Origin: Marinosulfonomonas sp.
GTDB lineage: Bacteria > Pseudomonadota > Alphaproteobacteria > Rhodobacterales > Rhodobacteraceae
Length of the DNA: 9,336 nt
Assembly (NCBI GenBank): GCA_019090845.1
Contig: JAHRVD010000187.1
Span: 1-9,336 of the forward strand
Reading direction: 5' to 3'
Each line of letters starts with the position of its first letter. The first letter of the stretch is position 1. Shown in pieces: positions 6,465 to 9,336 of the stretch. The notes below the pieces were generated by a model. That model was not told where the DNA came from, searched no databases, and saw only the letters and a list, made by a program, of their open reading frames with translations. The position numbers and the translations under genes are program-made.

Positions 6465-7235
6465 ATGTCGGATTTATATGTAGTTTTGGGCATGCACAAA
6501 TCAGGCACGACGCTGGTGAGTGAAATTTTACATCACTCCGGGGTTCGGATGGTCGTGGCGCCAGAGGCCGGTGGATACGATCAGGGCAACTTCTTTGAGC
6601 GCGCCTCAACCAACCAATTGAACAAAGATCTTTTGGACTGTGGAAACCGCAGCAGCCTAAAACTGGTAAAGTCGCTGGATGTTTCGCGGGTGACTCCGGC
6701 ATTGGATGCCAAAGCGCAGGCGTTGGTTGCAAAACTGTCTGCCAGCAAAGAACCCCTTGGTTTCAAAGATCCAAGAACCTGCCTCACCTACGACTACTGG
6801 AAAGAGATTTTACCACGGCACAAGATTATCTGCGTCGTGCGCAGTTTTGCCCAAGTGCACGCCCATTATACCAAACGGTCGTGGCTTAAGCCTTTCAGAG
6901 GCGTAAGGGCGTTGCGGGCATGGCATGTTTACAACACCCGCGTTTTAGAGGCCTACCAATCCCAAACTCCCGATGAACGCCTGATCGTTGACTATGGGCA
7001 GTTTATGAATGGATCAGAAGACTTGGATCGCATGTCACGGTTTGTTGGGATGGAACTTGTTGATCGACGCGTCAAAAAAATGCAGCGAAGTATTAATTCA
7101 GGTGGCTGGCGCCTGAAATTGGACGCCGCCGTTTTCAAAATGCTCTATCGCCAAGATTTGCAACACCTGACCGCGTCGATCAGATCACTGATCCATCAGG
7201 AATGTGCATCTGGTCCATCTGTATCCAATTTTTGA
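6465..7235 (+). CDS. Sulfotransferase family protein (second, unrelated to the first in detail)
   Basis: The protein has 256 residues from the ATG at 6465; GGA seven bases upstream supports this over the in-frame TTG at 6453. The P-loop-like PAPS site is VVLGMHKSGTTLVSEIL (6-22; Lys12). The block GFKDPRTCL (99-107) is typical of bacterial Sulfotransfer_1/3-like proteins. The 3'-phosphate site is IICVVRSFAQVHAHY (121-135) with Arg126. The residue eight positions later, usually Ser, is His134, a deviation from the family norm. The C-terminal third is basic and rich in Arg/Lys. No signal peptide or membrane segment is seen. The protein likely sulfates a cytoplasmic or membrane-face acceptor using PAPS. 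It is the first gene of the rightward arm and its partners are glycosyltransferases. A role outside glycan sulfation, such as a sulfolipid, is possible. Confidence 0.82.
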   Translation: MSDLYVVLGMHKSGTTLVSEILHHSGVRMVVAPEAGGYDQGNFFERASTNQLNKDLLDCGNRSSLKLVKSLDVSRVTPALDAKAQALVAKLSASKEPLGFKDPRTCLTYDYWKEILPRHKIICVVRSFAQVHAHYTKRSWLKPFRGVRALRAWHVYNTRVLEAYQSQTPDERLIVDYGQFMNGSEDLDRMSRFVGMELVDRRVKKMQRSINSGGWRLKLDAAVFKMLYRQDLQHLTASIRSLIHQECASGPSVSNF

Positions 7236-7264
7236 ACAATATCTGACTTTGTGGGTGGGTAAGC

Positions 7265-7270
7265 TATACT
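7265..7270 (+). promoter_or_regulatory. Possible -10 element upstream of the DGD glycosyltransferase
   Basis: TATACT lies 65 bases before the ATG at 7335 in a 99-base gap. No convincing -35 is found 16-18 bases upstream and no TGn extension is present. It shares the core GCTATACT with the minus-strand promoter candidate at 5533. The gap between the sulfotransferase and this gene leaves room for an internal promoter, but the evidence is thin. Confidence 0.22.
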
Positions 7271-7334
7271 GAACTGATGCGTTCGTTTACTTAGAATTAA
7301 TGTGTGTTTCCAACCAGATTATGTAGGCGGTTTG

Positions 7335-8024
7335 ATGATACCGATATTTGTAGGTTTTGACCCTCGCGAGGCAATTGCCTTTCACGTTTGCGCCAATAGC
7401 ATCATTCGAAAATCAACGGATGTTGTCGCCATTTCGCCGTTGGCGCTGAATAACCTTCGCGAATACACCGAAAGTCATACGGACGCTTCAAATGAGTTTG
7501 TATATTCGAGATTTCTGGTACCGCATCTGATGAAATACGAGGGGTGGGCCCTGTTTATCGATGGCGATATGATTTTGCGTGACGACATCGCCAAGCTATG
7601 GGCGCTGCGCGATGAGTCCAAAGCCGTGATGTGTGTCCACCATGACTATAAGACTAAGGCCGGAACCAAGTATCTTGGTTCAGTGAACCAAGATTATCCG
7701 CGCAAAAATTGGTCAAGTGTGGTGCTTTGGAATTGTGGCCACCCAAAAAATAGCATTGTGACGCCCGAGTTTGTGGCCCGCAGCACCGGTGCACAACTTC
7801 ACCGGTTCACCTGGCTTGATGATTCATTGATTGGAAAGCTGCCGATCGAATGGAATTGGCTGCCGGATGAATTTGGTGAAAACCAGGATGCGAAATTACT
7901 GCATTTCACGCTTGGTACGCCCAGTTTCCATGAATATGCAGATGCTCCAATGGCGTCGGAATGGCATCGTGAAAATATGCTGACGCAACATTGTTTGCAA
8001 CGAGAGCCCGATGGTTCGTATTGA
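7335..8024 (+). CDS. GT-A glycosyltransferase with DGD motif
   Basis: The ATG at 7335, with AGGCGG just upstream, gives MIPIFVGFDPRE, the conserved beginning of a bacterial glycosyltransferase family related to GT8. The upstream in-frame GTG at 7302 is not needed. The protein has 229 residues. Conserved blocks in order are FVGFDPREAIAFHVC (5-19), SNEFVYSRFLVPHL (52-65), the donor/metal motif ALFIDGDMIL (72-81; D76, D78), HHDYKTK (102-108), the strongly conserved YPRKNWSS (121-128), LHRFTWLDD (155-163), LPIEWNWLP (169-177) and LLHFTLGTP (188-196), where H190 is the likely metal ligand. No membrane helix is present, so it should act on the cytoplasmic face with a nucleotide-sugar donor. Donor and linkage are unknown. 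The gene contains an unusual set of competing inverted repeats at 7664-7694. Confidence 0.88.
   Translation: MIPIFVGFDPREAIAFHVCANSIIRKSTDVVAISPLALNNLREYTESHTDASNEFVYSRFLVPHLMKYEGWALFIDGDMILRDDIAKLWALRDESKAVMCVHHDYKTKAGTKYLGSVNQDYPRKNWSSVVLWNCGHPKNSIVTPEFVARSTGAQLHRFTWLDDSLIGKLPIEWNWLPDEFGENQDAKLLHFTLGTPSFHEYADAPMASEWHRENMLTQHCLQREPDGSY
7664..7694 (+). repeat. Three alternating complementary segments: two mutually exclusive hairpins inside a coding sequence
   Basis: AACCAAG (7664-7670), CTTGGTT (7674-7680) and AACCAAG (7686-7692) alternate. The middle copy can pair with the left one (7-bp stem, loop TAT) or with the right one. The right-hand option is longer: ATCTTGGTTCA (7672-7682) and TGAACCAAGAT (7684-7694) are exact reverse complements around a single G. 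The segment codes for residues 110-120 of the glycosyltransferase, just before its conserved YPRKNW block. The two AACCAAG copies are read in different frames (Thr-Lys and Asn-Gln), so protein repetition does not explain them. Confidence 0.85.
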
Positions 8025-8068
8025 CTAAGTTTGCGGTTTTTCAGTTTCTGCGATCTCTGCAGGTTGGG

Positions 8069-8099
8069 CCGGGTTCTTGTTTAAAACCAAACAACCCGG
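8069..8099 (+). repeat. Intergenic stem-loop upstream of the GT92-type gene
   Basis: The arms are 8069-8082 and 8089-8099. CCGGGTT pairs with AACCCGG, and GTTT with AAAC closes a six-base AAAACC loop, leaving a three-base CTT bulge on the left. No T-run follows on either strand, so it is not a classic terminator. It ends 15 bases before the GTG at 8115 and could affect translation, pausing or mRNA stability between the two glycosyltransferase genes. Confidence 0.5.
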
Positions 8100-8114
8100 T
8101 TAAACTGGAATCTG

Positions 8115-9086
8115 GTGCTGGTTGGGCCAAGAGCGTTACTGGTGGGGCAGAATCGCGTGTATGATTTTTTCAAAAATATTGGTCGCCGAATTGCCATTTT
8201 TCGGGATAGGCAGGCAAGCTTCAGTCATGAACTTGCAGTTTGTGCCATTTTCAAGAATGAGGCGCTGTATCTGCAGGAATGGCTGATATTTCACCACGGT
8301 GTCGGCGTGGACCATTTTTATCTTTATAATGATGCCAGCACGGATGATTATGCCAAAGTATTGCAGCCCTGGATTGAGCGTGGAATTGTAACGGTTAAAA
8401 GCTGGCCCAAGAAGGCGCAGGTCGCCGCCTACAACCACTGCATTCGAAATTTCAGAACCAGAGCCCGCTGGATTGCGTTCATTGACCTTGATGAATTCCT
8501 CTACAGCCCGACAGGTCGTAACTTACCGGAATTGTTGGAAAATTACCGGGGAGTAGCCGCGATTTTCGTATACTGGGTTTTATTCGGATCTTCCGGTCAC
8601 GCCAAAAGGCCGATGGGGTCGGTGATCCAGGCATACCAGCAGTGTCTTGATCTGAAGCATGTAAACGAGGACGATTTCAATCACGGGGTGATGGCTGACA
8701 AGTCTGATTATGTTACCGGATGGTCACGCGATGGGAAAAGCATCGTCAACCCCCGCCAAGTCCGTAAATACAATATCCATAAACCCAAAAAACTTTGGTT
8801 CGGGGAAATATTGGATGAAAATCGGGACCCGGCCCGCCAACGGGTTGCCGGGATGCAAATCAGCTATGCGGTGTTTCGCATCAACCATTACTGGTCAAAG
8901 TCGATCGATGAACTGACGGCCAAAGTTGATCGCGGTAGTATTTGCAATCCCTCGCGACCGCAGCGTGACCTTGTGCGGTGGCTTGAACGGGAAAAGACGC
9001 TGAATGTCGCCACGGATGGGACGATCCAACCAGTTTGGCACCGGATTCAGACCGAAAACCGCAAATCGACCGGGGCACCCGCGTGA
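8115..9086 (+). CDS. GT92-type (DUF23-like) glycosyltransferase
   Basis: The protein has 323 residues. After a basic leader of about 35 residues the family signature appears: LAVCAIFKNEALYLQEWLIFH (40-60), then VDHFYLYNDASTDD (65-78), an inverting GT-A-like N-terminal block. The metal/donor motif is WIAFIDLDEFLY (119-130; D124, D126, E127). Then come FVYWVLFGSSGH (151-162), KSIVNPRQV (208-216), H222 and INHYWSKS (256-263), all diagnostic of the GT92/glycosyl-transferase-family-2-like group. The GTG at 8115 has GGA five bases upstream; a GTG at 8157 is an alternative that would drop 14 residues. A hairpin sits just upstream. GT92 members known in animals and bacteria transfer hexoses such as galactose, but the sugar here cannot be told. 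The 3' end overlaps the next gene by four bases (GTGA), implying translational coupling. Confidence 0.88.
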   Translation: MLVGPRALLVGQNRVYDFFKNIGRRIAIFRDRQASFSHELAVCAIFKNEALYLQEWLIFHHGVGVDHFYLYNDASTDDYAKVLQPWIERGIVTVKSWPKKAQVAAYNHCIRNFRTRARWIAFIDLDEFLYSPTGRNLPELLENYRGVAAIFVYWVLFGSSGHAKRPMGSVIQAYQQCLDLKHVNEDDFNHGVMADKSDYVTGWSRDGKSIVNPRQVRKYNIHKPKKLWFGEILDENRDPARQRVAGMQISYAVFRINHYWSKSIDELTAKVDRGSICNPSRPQRDLVRWLEREKTLNVATDGTIQPVWHRIQTENRKSTGAPA

Positions 9087-9336
9087 GTGATACTGCGTCC
9101 TATAGCGGTCAGGACGTCTATTCCTTGTTGCAGACGGCAGCCCGTTCTTTTGGCGAAACCGATGCCATATATGGGCCCGGTTTTGAGACACTAAAATATG
9201 ATCAATTGTTCGGCGTCGTCAGTCAGCTTGCTAATGGTATTGATGGTATGGCGCTTTCGCGGGGGGGCGCTCGACCGAGGATTGCGGTGGTTTTTGAAAA
9301 CGGCCCAGAGATGTCGCTCGTGGTGTTGGCAGCCTG
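9083..9336 (+). CDS. AMP-binding (adenylate-forming) enzyme, N-terminal fragment cut by right edge
   Basis: A frame open to the right edge begins at GTG 9083, inside the stop of the GT92 gene (GTGA overlap). It gives 84 residues and two bases of the next codon. The layout is that of the start of ANL-superfamily enzymes (acyl-CoA synthetases, NRPS-like adenylation domains): a helix with LLQTAARSFGETDAIYGP (15-32), the LKYDQLFGVVSQLANGI segment (37-53), then PRIAVVFENGPEMSLVVLAA (65-84), the first beta-alpha unit. These match the N-terminal pattern 'A..fpd..A....' and 'vav...N..e...~~la'. The A3 (TSGSTG-like) loop and substrate pocket lie beyond the window, so acyl, aryl or aminoacyl substrate is open. 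Co-translation with a glycosyltransferase suggests it activates a group for attachment to the saccharide, which is an inference. Confidence 0.72.
   Translation, partial: MSDTASYSGQDVYSLLQTAARSFGETDAIYGPGFETLKYDQLFGVVSQLANGIDGMALSRGGARPRIAVVFENGPEMSLVVLAA

Noticed and set aside
6280..6732. 150-codon minus-strand frame opposite the second sulfotransferase
   Set aside because: It is antisense to a gene with clear PAPS-binding motifs, is rich in Pro/Cys/His, and shows no domain.
7783..7792. Perfect 10-base palindrome GCACCGGTGC in the DGD glycosyltransferase gene
   Set aside because: It is GC-rich, inside a conserved coding stretch, and of a length readily met by chance in this window.
1..9336. 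CRISPR arrays, tRNA/rRNA genes, insertion sequences, phage attachment sites
   Set aside because: No regularly spaced repeats, no cloverleaf-like sequence, no transposase-like frame and no terminal inverted repeats were seen.

Overview
The window looks like chromosome from a free-living alphaproteobacterium, most likely a denitrifying marine Rhodobacterales/Roseobacter-type organism. This rests on a NarJ-NarI-parvulin gene order, the style of the proteins, and a moderate G+C content with frequent GTG and TTG starts. It is an inference from sequence character, not a database match.

Left part (1-1999, + strand): the tail of a respiratory nitrate reductase operon. It holds the end of narJ (the molybdenum cofactor insertion chaperone), a complete narI (the diheme cytochrome b membrane subunit, with all four heme-ligand histidines) and a cytoplasmic parvulin-type prolyl isomerase. 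The three are tightly packed and probably co-transcribed with narG and narH, which lie off the left edge. A 555-base stretch (2000-2554) without a confident gene follows. It has small open frames on the minus strand that may be decayed coding sequence.

Middle (2555-6279, - strand): four genes read leftward. In transcription order they are a small PAPS-dependent sulfotransferase, a DLD-motif glycosyltransferase, a small lipoprotein, and a five-helix membrane protein with an alkaline-phosphatase/sulfatase-superfamily domain. Right (6465-9336, + strand): a second sulfotransferase, a GT-A glycosyltransferase with a DGD motif, a GT92-type glycosyltransferase and the start of an AMP-binding (adenylate-forming) enzyme that overlaps the GT92 gene by four bases. 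The two arms diverge from a 185-base intergenic region (6280-6464) that carries a perfect 10-base palindrome.

Taken together, 2555-9336 reads as an accessory surface-glycan locus: three glycosyltransferases to build a saccharide, two sulfotransferases to sulfate it, a membrane phospho- or sulfo-transferase-like protein to decorate or hydrolyse it, and perhaps an acyl or amino-acyl activating enzyme. The base composition looks more AT-rich than in the nar genes, consistent with a separately acquired module. No polymerase, flippase or export gene is visible, so the locus is probably incomplete in this window. The best leads are the combined sulfotransferase/glycosyltransferase module, the loss of a canonical acidic metal ligand in the sulfatase-like protein, and a set of three alternating complementary segments inside the DGD glycosyltransferase gene that could form two competing hairpins.
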